Positions 8,047 to 17,093 are shown, counted from the first letter of the stretch. The stretch: 40,593 nt of DNA from Alcaligenaceae bacterium (GCA_029263615.1 JAJUFT010000013.1:1-40593); one strand, 5' to 3'. The notes: generated by a model not told the origin, from the letters alone. Made by a program: numbers and translations.

Positions 8047-9368
8047 ATCGATTTTCCTATACCCTGCTGGTTCGAACGCTGTCGCCCGTGCTTCTGGCCT
8101 GGATGGCGGTCCGGGCCCGACGGGCGGGCGGGCAGTGGGAAGTGATGTCGCCGGAGCGGTTCGGCCGTTACCGGCAGGCGTCGCGTGTGCGCCGGCCGGT
8201 CTGGGTGCATGCGGTCAGCCTGGGTGAAACCCGGGCGGCGCAGCCCCTGCTGCGCGCCCTGCTCGATCGGGGCGAACAGGTGCTTCTGACGCACATGACC
8301 GTCACGGGCCGGGAAGAAGGTGCGCGTGCCTTTGAGAAGGACATTCGTGAAGGCCGGCTCGAGCAGCAATGGCTGCCCTATGATTTCCCCTGCGCCACCG
8401 CCCGGTTCCTCGACCACTATCAGCCCGTGGCAGGCATTCTGATCGAGCGCGAGGTCTGGCCCAATCTGCTGGCCTCGGCACGCAAGCGTGGCCTGCCCGT
8501 GATGCTGGTGAGCGCCCGCTTTTCCGACCATGCCCTGCGCACGGTGCTCAGAGCGGGCAAGGTGCTGCAGGAAGCCTACGCCGGCTTGGATGCCGTCCAC
8601 GCCCAGACCCTGCAGGACGCACAGCGTCTGGAGCAGGCGGGCGCCCTGGCGGTTCGCGTGTCGGGCAATTTCAAGTTCGATGTGCAGGTGCCGGCTGAGC
8701 AGCTCGCCCGCGGCAGGGAGTTCGCCCAGGCCCTGAACCGCCGCATCATTACCATTGCCAGTACGCGTGAGGGCGAGGACGAGATGTTCATCCAGGCCAT
8801 CGTCAAGCACGTGAGGCGGATGCGCGCCCAGGGCCAGGCGCCCGAAGAAGGTGCATTGTTCCGGCTGGTGCCGCGCCACCCGCAACGCTTCGAGGCGGCC
8901 GCCCAACGATTGAAGGAATCGGGCCTGACCTTCGTGCGCCGTTCGGAGATTCGCGAGGCCGGCGATTGCAGCACCAGTGCGGTGCGGGCCGCCCAGAGCG
9001 TCGTCGTGCTGCTGGGTGATACGGTCGGCGAGATGGTGCGCCATTATGCTTCCAGCCAGGTGGCCATCATCGGGGGCAGCTTTGCCCCGCTCGGAGGCCA
9101 GAACCTGATCGAAGCGTGTGCCGTGGGGGTGCCGGTGATTGTCGGCCCGCATACGCACAATTTCGAGCAGGCAGTGAACGATGCGATTCACGAGGGGGCG
9201 GCCCTGCGCGCGCAGAACGCCGACGCGGCGCTTCAGCTCGCCTTGCTGCTGCTGGAGGACTCCCGCCGCCTGGCACAGATGGGCGAGGCGGGGGAAAACT
9301 GGGTGCGCCAGCATGCTGGCGCGGTCCAGCGGGTCATGGATGGTTACCTTGCCCTGCGAGGGCCGTGA
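8043..9368 (+). CDS. waaA: 3-deoxy-D-manno-octulosonic acid (Kdo) transferase
   Basis: Transfers Kdo from CMP-Kdo to the lipid A precursor. It is a GT-B enzyme of family 30, anchored to the inner membrane by a short N-terminal hydrophobic segment (about residues 5-23). The 441 residues carry VWVHAVSLGETRAAQPLL, IEREVWPNLL, the CMP-Kdo-binding region GNFKFDVQ, and GGSFAPLGGQNLIEACAVGVPVI near the C-terminus. The start is TTG at 8043 (TTGA overlapping the waaC stop); no ATG is available before conserved sequence, so a rare start codon is likely and may lower expression. It follows waaC, a common LPS-core pairing. Confidence 0.95.
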   Translation: MNRFSYTLLVRTLSPVLLAWMAVRARRAGGQWEVMSPERFGRYRQASRVRRPVWVHAVSLGETRAAQPLLRALLDRGEQVLLTHMTVTGREEGARAFEKDIREGRLEQQWLPYDFPCATARFLDHYQPVAGILIEREVWPNLLASARKRGLPVMLVSARFSDHALRTVLRAGKVLQEAYAGLDAVHAQTLQDAQRLEQAGALAVRVSGNFKFDVQVPAEQLARGREFAQALNRRIITIASTREGEDEMFIQAIVKHVRRMRAQGQAPEEGALFRLVPRHPQRFEAAAQRLKESGLTFVRRSEIREAGDCSTSAVRAAQSVVVLLGDTVGEMVRHYASSQVAIIGGSFAPLGGQNLIEACAVGVPVIVGPHTHNFEQAVNDAIHEGAALRAQNADAALQLALLLLEDSRRLAQMGEAGENWVRQHAGAVQRVMDGYLALRGP

Positions 9369-9417
9369 AACCCGTCACCTGCGTCGTCCAGCCACTCACC
9401 TGACGCGTTCGGGTTTC
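9367..9417. terminator. Long inverted repeat between convergent waaA and galU
   Basis: GAAACCCG (9367-9374) and CGGGTTTC (9410-9417) form a perfect 8-bp inverted repeat. Within its loop, GCGTC (9381-9385) pairs with GACGC (9402-9406). The nested hairpin starts inside the waaA stop codon region, in an 84-nt convergent gap, so a bidirectional termination or mRNA 3'-end role is plausible. No U-tract is present. Confidence 0.4.
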
Positions 9418-9452
9418 GTGACAGCCTCGCTCAGTTTCCAGGCCGTCCGCAT

Positions 9453-10289
9453 TCAGATTTCCAGGCCGTGGTATTTGCGACCCAGCTCCAGCGTTGCCCG
9501 GAAAAAGCCTTCCTTGCTGCCACAGTCATAGCGGATGCCTTCGTATTCCACGCCAAACACCCCGCGCGTCTGCATCAGGCTGGCAATGCCGTCAGTGAGC
9601 TGAATTTCCCCGCCGACGCCGGCCTGCGTTTTGCGCAAATGCTCGAAAATTTCCGGCTCCAGGATGTAGCGGCCGACCACGGCGAGATTGGAGGACGCGT
9701 TGGCGGGCGCCGGTTTCTCGACCATGTCGCGCACACGTGTGGTTTTCTCATTGATCGGCTCGCCGGAGACGATGCCATAGCGGTCGGAATGCTCCTTGGG
9801 GATGCGCTGGATGGCCAGGACGCTGCCATTGTGTTCATGGGCGGCCTCGACCAGCTGCTGCGTGACCGAGGTCCGGGAATCGATGAGATCGTCGGCCAGC
9901 AGCACGGCAAAGGGTTCATTGCCCACAATCGGCGCGGCGCACAGCACGGCATGGCCCAGCCCCAGGGGAGCGGGCTGGCGGGTGTAGATGCAGTTCACAT
10001 GGCGGGGCAGTATGTTGCGCACGATCTCGAGCAACGCCATCTTGTTCTTGGCGGCCAGCTCGTTTTCCAGCTCGGGAATGGAATCGAAGTGGTCTTCAAT
10101 GGCGCGCTTGTTGCGCCCGGTGATGAAGATGAGGTCAGTGATGCCGGCCGCGACCGCTTCTTCCACCGCGTACTGGATCAGCGGTTTGTCGACGATGGGC
10201 AGCATTTCCTTGGGCATGGCCTTGGTGGCGGGCAGGAAGCGAGTGCCCAGCCCTGCGACGGGAAACACGGCTTTGCGAATGGGTTTCAT
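9453..10289 (-). CDS. galU: UTP-glucose-1-phosphate uridylyltransferase
   Basis: Makes UDP-glucose from UTP and glucose-1-phosphate for LPS, capsule and trehalose-type pathways in the cytoplasm. The 278-residue nucleotidyltransferase starts [20 protein letters not shown] with the GxGTR nucleotide-binding loop. It continues with [20 protein letters not shown], then [19 protein letters not shown] (metal-binding Asp) and [13 protein letters not shown] chose the ATG at 10289; the frame extends to 10346 but with unrelated sequence. Length fits bacterial GalU. It is convergent with waaA, consistent with a local cluster of surface-polysaccharide genes. Confidence 0.96.
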   Translation of the reverse strand: MKPIRKAVFPVAGLGTRFLPATKAMPKEMLPIVDKPLIQYAVEEAVAAGITDLIFITGRNKRAIEDHFDSIPELENELAAKNKMALLEIVRNILPRHVNCIYTRQPAPLGLGHAVLCAAPIVGNEPFAVLLADDLIDSRTSVTQQLVEAAHEHNGSVLAIQRIPKEHSDRYGIVSGEPINEKTTRVRDMVEKPAPANASSNLAVVGRYILEPEIFEHLRKTQAGVGGEIQLTDGIASLMQTRGVFGVEYEGIRYDCGSKEGFFRATLELGRKYHGLEI

Positions 10290-10449
10290 CGTGTCGATGT
10301 CAGAATGGGATGGAGTTGATGGGCGTCGGCATGGAGCAAGCAACATGCCAAGACGGCTACTGTAACAAAGGAAGGCCAGGCATGCCCAAGGTTTCGACGC
10401 AAGCCCTGTGCTGGATTACACTTCAGGCTTATTTCGATTGCCTTGAACC

Positions 10450-10629
10450 ATGCGTTTTCTCTTCCTGCTCGTCCTGCTGGCCAATGTGGCCGTGCTGGCC
10501 TATGGCCAGGGTTTCATGGGGCCGCCCCCGAGTGAAGAGGGGCGCACGCCCCGCCTGCTGTCCGAACGGAACCAGCACATCGTGGAGTTAGGGCAGCCGC
10601 AACGGCTGGAAGCGCGCACTGCCGGCTGA
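10450..10629 (+). CDS. 59-residue membrane or secreted miniprotein, unknown function
   Basis: A short reading frame of 59 residues, on the opposite strand to both flanking genes. It opens with an uninterrupted hydrophobic stretch (MRFLFLLVLLANVAVLAYGQ) that could be a signal peptide or single membrane anchor. A short polar tail follows (GPPPSEEGRTPRLLSERNQH and then IVELGQPQRLEARTAG). The look is that of the N-terminal end of small SPOR-like proteins that often sit near birA-coaX in Burkholderiales, but no SPOR domain follows, so it may be a remnant or a genuine miniprotein; this is memory-based inference. No strong ribosome-binding site precedes the ATG. The gap from galU (10290-10449) otherwise shows nothing recognisable. 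Confidence 0.5.
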   Translation: MRFLFLLVLLANVAVLAYGQGFMGPPPSEEGRTPRLLSERNQHIVELGQPQRLEARTAG

Positions 10630-10669
10630 ACCGGCACCGCGACCCTCAGCACTGAGACGGTCACCCCCG

Positions 10670-11527
10670 CTACCCGGCCTCTTGCGGGGCGGGCGCTTCA
10701 CTCGCCAGCACGGCCAGGCCGTCGAGCACGGGCGCATCCAGCCAGACGGGAGGCTGTTCGGGCAGGCCCAGATCCTTCTGCACGCTCAGCAACCCGGCGG
10801 TCACTTCATCGGCCACCAGCGGCCAGCCACCGCCCGTGCAATAAAGTCGGGCAGGGGCGCCCAGCCGACGCAGTGCCGTGCGCCATTGCCTGAGCACTGC
10901 GCCGGCCTGTGCCGCCGCAACGCCGGTACGGATGGCACTGTGCGTGTTCCGCGGGAAATCGGTGCTGCTGCCCAGCGCATAGGGCAGGCCCGCTGTCCCC
11001 TTGGCCAGGGACTGAAGCATCAGTTCGGGCCCCGGAAGAATCATCCCCCCTTCGAAGGCGCGTTCGGTTGCATGTGCTGTGGTACGTGCGTCAGCGCCTT
11101 CCCCGGTGCTCAGGGTGTCGATGGTGGTGGCCGTGCCGAAACTGGCCAGCATGGCGGGGTGGTCGGTGTGGCGGCTGAGGCCGATCAGGGCCACCCAGCG
11201 ATCGTTTCCCAGCGTTTCGGGCTGTTCGTAGCGGTTCACCACGCCGGCCGCCCGGGCGCTGCTGCGCAGCCAGTGCACGCGGCCCGCAGGCGTATGCGCC
11301 AGCAGTTGATCGAGCCGACGGGAAAGCGCTGCATGGGCGACGCTCACGCCCAGGGCAGCAGCGGGCGGGGCGGGAAGGGACGCCATCCATTCGGTCAGGC
11401 CGCCGAGTTCCTCATGTGCGAGGGCCAGCGTGCCCGGTTCGCGCCGACCCCGCTCCGGCCCCATCCAGCCGAACTTCACTCGTGTATTGCCGGCGTCCAC
11501 CAGCAGGGTGATGCCGGCGCCCTTCAT
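10670..11527 (-). CDS. coaX: Type III pantothenate kinase
   Basis: Catalyses the first step of coenzyme A synthesis, ATP-dependent phosphorylation of pantothenate; it belongs to the ASKHA fold. The 285-residue protein shows the phosphate-binding start ITLLVDAGNTRVKFGW, the central NDRWVALIGLSR block, the ATP-site motif SFGTATTIDTL, and EGGMILPGPELMLQSL. The first two family motifs and length fit CoaX. Its ATG (11525-11527) overlaps the birA stop as ATGA, giving the birA-coaX pair standard in betaproteobacteria. No type I kinase (coaA) is seen in the window. Confidence 0.95.
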   Translation of the reverse strand: MKGAGITLLVDAGNTRVKFGWMGPERGRREPGTLALAHEELGGLTEWMASLPAPPAAALGVSVAHAALSRRLDQLLAHTPAGRVHWLRSSARAAGVVNRYEQPETLGNDRWVALIGLSRHTDHPAMLASFGTATTIDTLSTGEGADARTTAHATERAFEGGMILPGPELMLQSLAKGTAGLPYALGSSTDFPRNTHSAIRTGVAAAQAGAVLRQWRTALRRLGAPARLYCTGGGWPLVADEVTAGLLSVQKDLGLPEQPPVWLDAPVLDGLAVLASEAPAPQEAG

Positions 11528-12396
11528 GCCGGCCTCACCGAGACTTCGCCCACGGAAATGGGGTGTTCGCCGCCGGCATCGCGAAGCAGCAGTTGCCCGG
11601 AGGGAGTCACCCCGGCCGCGTTGCCGGTGAAGATCACCCGGTCATTGTCGATGATGTCGACCTTCCGGCCGACCAGACCGTCGACCCGGGTGTAACGTTC
11701 CGGCAAGTCTTCGAAGCCCTGCGTGGTGAGCGCGGAAAAATTCTCATACCAGGCGCGGGCGATGCGTGCCACCATCTGTTCCGGCCGCACACGGGCGCCG
11801 GCACTGTCGGCACGTGCCACTTCCGACCAGTCGGCAATGCGCCGGTTCAGTGAAGTGCTCAGCGCGCGCGCATCGTCCAGGTTGATGCCCATGCCCACGA
11901 CCACCAGGTGATGGTCGGGCGCCAGGCGCGCCGTGCCCGCCCGAGTGGCCTCGACCAGAATGCCGGCCAGTTTGGCGAAGCGCCATTCCAGGTCATTGGG
12001 CCATTTCATGGTCAACAGCGGGCGGCTGGCGGAGGTCAGCATGCCGCGCAGAGCCTCCGTGGCCACCACGCCGGCAAAAGGCGCCAGGGTGGGCAGTGCC
12101 CGCGGCGGCAGGAAGACGTCGAAGGCGCAGGAGAACATCAGGTTGGCGCCGGATCGGTTCTGCCAGCTGCGTCCTGAACGGCCGCGGCCGCGCTCCTGCA
12201 GATGGGCGCCCAGCAGCCAGGGGCGCGCCAGCAGGCCTTTTTCGGCACGGGCGCGCTCCATGAGATCGGCATTGGTGGAGGTCGTGCGGCCCACCCATTC
12301 GACGCTGTGAAACTCGGGCAGGGTCTGCTGCAGCAACGACTGCATGCGCTCTGGCATGGGCAGGGGAAGCCGGGGCGGTTCGGGCAAGGAGGTCAT
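11524..12396 (-). CDS. birA: Biotin--[acetyl-CoA-carboxylase] ligase, no DNA-binding domain
   Basis: Activates biotin to biotinyl-5'-AMP and attaches it to the biotin carboxyl carrier protein. The 290 residues contain the ligase core: TTSTNADLMERA, the biotinyl-AMP loop QERGRGRSGRSW, MKWPNDLEW and KLAGILVEA, then VVGMGINL, and a small C-terminal SH3-like domain (from about 240). The N-terminal winged helix of Escherichia coli BirA is absent, so this protein is expected to be monofunctional and not the bio-operon repressor. It is divergent from the alpha/beta hydrolase (61-bp gap) and translationally coupled to coaX. Confidence 0.94.
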   Translation of the reverse strand: MTSLPEPPRLPLPMPERMQSLLQQTLPEFHSVEWVGRTTSTNADLMERARAEKGLLARPWLLGAHLQERGRGRSGRSWQNRSGANLMFSCAFDVFLPPRALPTLAPFAGVVATEALRGMLTSASRPLLTMKWPNDLEWRFAKLAGILVEATRAGTARLAPDHHLVVVGMGINLDDARALSTSLNRRIADWSEVARADSAGARVRPEQMVARIARAWYENFSALTTQGFEDLPERYTRVDGLVGRKVDIIDNDRVIFTGNAAGVTPSGQLLLRDAGGEHPISVGEVSVRPA

Positions 12397-12457
12397 GCGA
12401 TGGGGTAAAGTGTGTGGCGTAAAATGAATCGCTTACCCTTATAACTCATTTGGAATC

Positions 12458-13117
12458 ATGCAGGTCCGCACTGAAATCCTGAATTTTGACGGCGAGGCCG
12501 GTCCCATCGAATGCGCGATCGACCGCCCCGTGAGCGGGGTCCGGGGGTGGGCACTGGTGCTGCACCCGCACCCGCTGCACGGCGGCACCCGCGACAACAA
12601 AGTGGTGACCACCATCGCTCGCGCCTGTGTCGAACACGGTCTGGTCACCGTCCGCCCGAATTTCCGAGGCGTGGGCGGCTCCGCGGGCGAGTTCGACCAC
12701 GCCCGCGGCGAAACCGCCGACATGTTCAGTCTGGTTGAACAGTTCCAGCAGCGCTTTCCGGAAGAATCAAACGGCGTGTGGGCGATGGCCGGCTTCTCCT
12801 TCGGCACGTCGGTGGCTGCCCAGCTCTATTCCGAGCTCGCCGCGCAGGGCCGCCGCACGCCCGAACGGCTGATCCTCACCGGGTCGGCCGTGGAGCGCTT
12901 CCGCCACCGGGAAGTTCGCGTTCCTGACGACACCTTGTTGATCCACGGCGAGGCGGACGAAGTCGTTCCCCTGGCCGAAGCCATGGATTTCGCGCGTGCG
13001 CACCGGCTGCCCATGGTGGTCCTTCCCGATGCCAGCCATTTTTTCCATGGGCGTCTGATCGGCCTTCGCAGCCTGATCCAGCAAAGCCTCAAGGCGATGC
13101 CCGAGCGCGCGGCCTGA
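12458..13117 (+). CDS. Alpha/beta hydrolase
   Basis: A 219-residue cytoplasmic serine hydrolase. It has HPHPLHGGTRDNKVV near the oxyanion region, RPNFRGVGGSAGEFD, the nucleophile elbow GFSFG (Ser near 114), a likely acid in HGEADEVVP and a likely catalytic His in DASHFFHGRL. This pattern is that of a widespread proteobacterial family of small hydrolases with no agreed substrate; an esterase or dienelactone-hydrolase-like activity is only a guess. The short divergent gap to birA contains GTAAAAT-type and TATAAC A/T-rich elements that could serve as promoters. No cofactor-binding motif is present. Confidence 0.88.
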   Translation: MQVRTEILNFDGEAGPIECAIDRPVSGVRGWALVLHPHPLHGGTRDNKVVTTIARACVEHGLVTVRPNFRGVGGSAGEFDHARGETADMFSLVEQFQQRFPEESNGVWAMAGFSFGTSVAAQLYSELAAQGRRTPERLILTGSAVERFRHREVRVPDDTLLIHGEADEVVPLAEAMDFARAHRLPMVVLPDASHFFHGRLIGLRSLIQQSLKAMPERAA

Positions 13118-13220
13118 TGTTGGCCGCGCCGGCCCGGGGGAACTTCCTCAGCAGCGGCCCCGTCTGTCATAATGGGCCGCTTCCTCATTCGTCTTTCCCA
13201 CGACGAGTCCGAATTTATCT

Positions 13221-14456
13221 ATGCCGATGACCTCCCGCAAACGAAAACTCATCTCCTCTCTCTCCGCTTTGGGCGCTGCACTGGCGCTGACTTCCGCTTC
13301 CTTCCTGTCGCAGGCGCAAGATGCCGCGCCTGCGCCCGTCGCCCCGGTTGCCGCTGGCGCACCGGCCGTCACCATGGTGGGCGAGCTGGGCAGCGTGCCC
13401 GCGCCGGTGCTGGGCGCGCGCGCCTGGATCAGCCTCGACATGAACAGCGGCCAGGTGATCGCCGCCCAGAATATCGACGAACGCATCGAGCCGGCCTCCC
13501 TGACCAAGGTCATGGCCGCCTATCTGGTGTTCGAGGCCCTCGAGACCAAGCGGCTGACGCTCGAACAGACAGTGCACGTCTCCGAGAACGCGTGGCGCAC
13601 CGAAGGGTCGCGCATGTTCATCAAGCCCAACACCCAGGTGTCCGTGCATGATCTGCTGCAAGGCATGATCGTGCAGTCGGGCAATGACGCCACGGTGGCC
13701 CTGGCCGAAGCAATTGCCGGCAGCGAGTCGGCCTTCGTGGCCCTGATGAACGAAGAAGCCGAGCGCCAGGGGCTCACCAACACCAAGTTCACGAACTCTC
13801 CCGGTCTGCCGCACGAAGAGCACCTGACCTCGGTGCGCGACATGGCGACTCTGGCCTCCAATCTCATCCAGCGATTCCCGCAGTATCTGCATTACTACGC
13901 CCAGAAGGAATACACCTACAACAACATCAAGCAGAACAACCGGAACCGCCTGCTATGGGCCGACGCCACGGTCGACGGCCTCAAGACGGGCCATACCAAG
14001 TCTGCCGGTTACTGCCTGATCGCCACCGCCAAGCGCGACGGCCGGCGCATCCTCACGGTGCTGGTGGGCGCGGCGAGCGACTCCGCGCGTGCCGAGAACA
14101 GCCTCAAGCTGCTGAACTGGAGTTTCCAGAACTTCGACACGGTCAAGCTGTATGACAACGACCGTGCCATGGTGACGGCACGCGTCTGGGAAGGCGAAGC
14201 CGAAACCGTGGGCCTGGGTTCCACCAGCCCGGTGTGGGTGACGGTGCCGCGCGGCAAGGCTGACCAGGTTCGGCCGGTTGCCAAATACCAGCAGCCCTTG
14301 ATCGCTCCCCTGAACAAGGGCAACCGCGTGGGCGAGGTGTCGCTCTCTCTGGATGGCCACGTTCTGCGGACCGAATCGCTGCACGTGCTGAACGATGTTC
14401 CCCAAGCCGGCCTGATCGGCCGCCTGTATGACAAGGTCCGTCTCCTGTTCGAGTGA
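13221..14456 (+). CDS. D-alanyl-D-alanine carboxypeptidase (PBP5/6 type)
   Basis: A periplasmic DD-carboxypeptidase that trims the terminal D-Ala from peptidoglycan stem peptides. The 411-residue protein has a signal peptide (basic start, hydrophobic core about 10-28, cleavage near SQAQD), then an Ala/Pro-rich linker. The three penicillin-binding motifs are present: SLTK (Ser93, Lys96), SGN (153-155) and KTG (255-257). A PBP5-type C-terminal beta domain follows from about residue 300, and the C-terminus (LIGRLYDKVRLLFE) looks like an amphipathic membrane anchor. ATG at 13221 is used; the ATG two codons later is also possible. CATAAT (13168-13173) may be its -10 element. It directly precedes the D-amino-acid aminotransferase gene, linking D-alanine release and metabolism. 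Confidence 0.94.
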   Translation: MPMTSRKRKLISSLSALGAALALTSASFLSQAQDAAPAPVAPVAAGAPAVTMVGELGSVPAPVLGARAWISLDMNSGQVIAAQNIDERIEPASLTKVMAAYLVFEALETKRLTLEQTVHVSENAWRTEGSRMFIKPNTQVSVHDLLQGMIVQSGNDATVALAEAIAGSESAFVALMNEEAERQGLTNTKFTNSPGLPHEEHLTSVRDMATLASNLIQRFPQYLHYYAQKEYTYNNIKQNNRNRLLWADATVDGLKTGHTKSAGYCLIATAKRDGRRILTVLVGAASDSARAENSLKLLNWSFQNFDTVKLYDNDRAMVTARVWEGEAETVGLGSTSPVWVTVPRGKADQVRPVAKYQQPLIAPLNKGNRVGEVSLSLDGHVLRTESLHVLNDVPQAGLIGRLYDKVRLLFE

Positions 14457-14463
14457 CCCGCGC

Positions 14464-15327
14464 ATGATTCCCAACGTAGACAATGACAGTCTGGTTTATT
14501 TGAATGGCGATTTCGTGCGCCTGGGTGACGCCAAGGTATCCGTGCTCGATCGTGGCTTCATCTTCGGCGACGGCGTGTATGACGTCGTGCCGGCGTACCG
14601 GGGCAAACCGTTCCGCATGGAGGCCCACCTGGCCCGGCTGGAGCGAAGCCTGGCCGCCATCGGCATTCAATGCGACCTGCAGCGGGCCGATTGGGAGCGC
14701 ATCGTGCTCGAGCTCATCGAACGTTCGCGCCTGGGCACCTGCTTCGTGTACCTTCATGTGACGCGGGGCGTGGCCAAGCGCGACCACGGGTTTCCGGAAG
14801 GCATCGCGCCCACGGTCTTCTGCATGGTGGCGCCCTTCACGCCCCCGGACGCCGCCCTGCGGGAACGCGGCCTGAGCACCATCGGCAAGACCGACGAGCG
14901 CTGGCTGCATTGCGACATCAAGTCCATTTCGCTGCTGGGCAACGTGATGGCGCGCCAGGCCGCCGTCGAGGCCGGGGTCGATGACGTCATCCAGTTTCGC
15001 AACGGCCACCTGACCGAAGGGTCGGCCGCCAATATCTGGGTGGTCAGGAACGGCGTGCTGCTGGCCCCTCCACGCGGCAAGCTGATCCTTGAAGGCGTCC
15101 GGTACGGCCTGATGGAAGAGCTTGCCGAACGCTGTGGCATTCCCTTTGAAGCCCGGCCCATCACGGAAGCCGAGGTCCTGGCCGCTGACGAGCTCATGCT
15201 GACTTCCGCCACCAAGGAAGTCCTGCCCATCACCCGCTATAACGGTCAGCCCGTGGGCGACGGCAAGCCGGGCCCGGTTTATGCCCGTCTCCGAGAGGCT
15301 TACGACGCGGTGATCGCCGCTTTGTGA
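14464..15327 (+). CDS. D-amino-acid (D-alanine) aminotransferase
   Basis: A class IV PLP enzyme that transfers an amino group between D-alanine and 2-oxoglutarate-type acceptors. The 287-residue protein has VYLNGDFVRLGDAKVSVLDR followed by GFIFGDGVYDVVPA. The PLP lysine lies in CDIKSISLLGNVMA (about residue 158), the Glu/phosphate region in GHLTEGSAANIWVV, and TSATKEVLPI near the C-terminus. It fits D-amino-acid aminotransferase better than the branched-chain enzyme, from the RGFIFGDG block and the position before ybeD-lipB seen in betaproteobacteria. The start ATG at 14464 lies 7 nt after the carboxypeptidase stop, so they are probably one transcript. Confidence 0.92.
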   Translation: MIPNVDNDSLVYLNGDFVRLGDAKVSVLDRGFIFGDGVYDVVPAYRGKPFRMEAHLARLERSLAAIGIQCDLQRADWERIVLELIERSRLGTCFVYLHVTRGVAKRDHGFPEGIAPTVFCMVAPFTPPDAALRERGLSTIGKTDERWLHCDIKSISLLGNVMARQAAVEAGVDDVIQFRNGHLTEGSAANIWVVRNGVLLAPPRGKLILEGVRYGLMEELAERCGIPFEARPITEAEVLAADELMLTSATKEVLPITRYNGQPVGDGKPGPVYARLREAYDAVIAAL

Positions 15328-15328
15328 C

Positions 15329-15604
15329 ATGAAACACATTCCCCCTGAAGAATCTCTGATCGAGTATCCCTGCGACTTTCCCATCAAGGTGATGGGTAAG
15401 TCGCACCCGGAATTCGCCCAGACCCTCACCCTGGTCGTACAGCAGCACGACCCCGGCTTCGACCCCGCCACCGTGGAGATGCGCGCCAGCAAGGGCGGCA
15501 ACTACCTGAGCGTCACCTTCACGGTGCGCGCCACGTCGCGGGAACAGCTCGATGCGCTCTATCGCAGCCTGCATGGGCATCCGTTGGTCAGTGTCGTCCT
15601 GTAG
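15329..15604 (+). CDS. YbeD-like protein (DUF493)
   Basis: A 91-residue cytoplasmic protein with a ferredoxin-like fold expected for DUF493. Typical features are [20 protein letters not shown] near the start and the ending [14 protein letters not shown]. Function is not established; the gene is very often found before lipB, and a regulatory or ACT-like ligand-binding role in lipoate or related metabolism has been suggested for the family. Its ATG is 1 nt after the aminotransferase stop (TGACATG) and lipB begins 10 nt after its own stop, so it sits inside an operon. Confidence 0.93.
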   Translation: MKHIPPEESLIEYPCDFPIKVMGKSHPEFAQTLTLVVQQHDPGFDPATVEMRASKGGNYLSVTFTVRATSREQLDALYRSLHGHPLVSVVL

Positions 15605-15614
15605 CAGGCTTCAC

Positions 15615-16265
15615 ATGGACGTTCGCTGGCTGTCGTCTCCGGCGCCCTACCGCCCGATCTGGGAGGCCATGCGCGAGTTCACCGAGGCGCGCACCGAAAC
15701 CACTCCCGACGAGCTCTGGTTGGTGGAGCATGTGCCGGTCTACACCCTGGGCCAGGCAGGCAAGCCCGAGCACCTGCTCAACCCCGGGGGCATCGAAGTG
15801 GTGAAATGCGACCGTGGCGGGCAGGTCACCTACCATGGCCCCGGGCAGGTCGTGGCCTATTGCCTGCTCGACCTCAAGCGCCGCGGTCTGTTCGTGAAGG
15901 AATACGTCGAGCGGCTGGAAGATGTCATCATCGGCACGCTCGCGGACCTGGGGCTCGAATACGGGCAGCGTATGGCCGGAGCGCCCGGGGTGTATGTTCC
16001 CTATGATGGGCAGCGTGGCGCCTACGACCCCGCCGGCGATCAGCTGGCGAAGATCGCCGCTCTGGGCATCAAGCTGCGCAATGGCCGCTCGTATCATGGG
16101 CTGGCGCTCAATGTGGACATGGACCTGACCCCTTTCGGCGGCATCAATCCCTGCGGTTACGAAGGCCTCCCCACCGTCGACCTACGTTCCTGCGGGATAT
16201 CATGCACTGTGTCCGAGGCCGGGCAGCGCCTGGTGGCGCGTCTGCAGGACGCCTTCGGTCCCTGA
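15615..16265 (+). CDS. lipB: Octanoyl-[acyl-carrier-protein]:protein octanoyltransferase
   Basis: Moves octanoate from acyl carrier protein to lipoyl domains, the first step of endogenous lipoate synthesis. The 216-residue enzyme has [13 protein letters not shown], the family block [20 protein letters not shown], the catalytic Lys in [10 protein letters not shown] (about 146) and the catalytic Cys in [11 protein letters not shown] (about 180). I placed the start at ATG 15615; the longer frame overlaps ybeD and lacks conservation. Unusually, lipA does not follow directly: a crotonase-like gene intervenes. Confidence 0.95.
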   Translation: MDVRWLSSPAPYRPIWEAMREFTEARTETTPDELWLVEHVPVYTLGQAGKPEHLLNPGGIEVVKCDRGGQVTYHGPGQVVAYCLLDLKRRGLFVKEYVERLEDVIIGTLADLGLEYGQRMAGAPGVYVPYDGQRGAYDPAGDQLAKIAALGIKLRNGRSYHGLALNVDMDLTPFGGINPCGYEGLPTVDLRSCGISCTVSEAGQRLVARLQDAFGP

Positions 16266-16304
16266 CCGCCTCACGTTCGACAAACAAGAAAGAAAGGAGA
16301 CACC

Positions 16305-17090
16305 ATGGATACGCAGGAATCGTTCGTCCTCATTGAACGGAACCAGGGGGTGCTGACGCTCACGCTCAATCGCCCCGATCAATTCAACAGCCTGTCGGAA
16401 GAGGTGCTGACGGCACTGCAGCAGGCGCTGGATGGCGCCGCCGACGACGAGGCCCTGCGCTGTGTGGTGCTTGCCGCCAAGGGCCGGGCATTCTGCGCCG
16501 GCCATGATCTCAAGCAGATGCAGGCCAATCGCAACCGGGACTATTACCGCCAGCTGTTCGCGCAGTGCGGCCGCCTGATGCAGCGAATTGTGTCCTTTCC
16601 TGTGCCTGTCATTGCGAAGGTCCAGGGGGTGGCCACGGCGGCAGGGTGCCAGCTGGTGGCCAGCTGCGATCTTGCCGTAGCGTCGGCAGATGCGCGTTTT
16701 GCGGTGTCCGGCATCAATGTGGGCCTGTTCTGCTCGACCCCGGCGGTGGCGCTGTCGCGCAACGTGGGCGCCAAGAAGGCCTTCGAGATGCTGATCACCG
16801 GTGAGTTCATCAGCGCACAGGAAGCGCGTGAGGAAGGCCTGATCAACCGCGTGGTGCCTGCCGACGAGCTGGATGCGGCCGTCGACGCCCTGACCGCGAC
16901 CCTTTGCGCCAAGAGCCCGGTCGCGGTGCGCACGGGCAAGGCCATGTTCCAGAAGCAGCGCAGCATGTCGCTGGCCGAGGCCTACGAGTTTGCCGGAGAG
17001 ACCATGGCGTGCAACATGATGGCGGAAGACGTTCATGAGGGCATCGACGCCTTCATGAACAAGCGCCACCCCGTATGGAAGGGGCGTTGA
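16305..17090 (+). CDS. Crotonase/enoyl-CoA hydratase-like protein, ECHDC3 type
   Basis: A 261-residue crotonase-fold protein. The oxyanion-hole sequences are clear (GRAFCAGHDLKQM and ATAAGCQLVASCDLAVAS), and an AGGAG-like site precedes the ATG. The region around residues 131-165 reads FAVSGINVGLFCSTP then KKAFEMLITGE, which matches the ECHDC3-like subgroup. One of the two hydratase glutamates (rat Glu144) aligns with Gly136, while the second (rat Glu164) is kept as Glu161. Classic enoyl-CoA hydration is therefore doubtful; another CoA-thioester reaction or a non-enzymatic role is possible. It sits between lipB and lipA with a 39-nt gap to lipB and a hairpin after it. Confidence 0.88.
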   Translation: MDTQESFVLIERNQGVLTLTLNRPDQFNSLSEEVLTALQQALDGAADDEALRCVVLAAKGRAFCAGHDLKQMQANRNRDYYRQLFAQCGRLMQRIVSFPVPVIAKVQGVATAAGCQLVASCDLAVASADARFAVSGINVGLFCSTPAVALSRNVGAKKAFEMLITGEFISAQEAREEGLINRVVPADELDAAVDALTATLCAKSPVAVRTGKAMFQKQRSMSLAEAYEFAGETMACNMMAEDVHEGIDAFMNKRHPVWKGR

Positions 17091-17093
17091 CGT

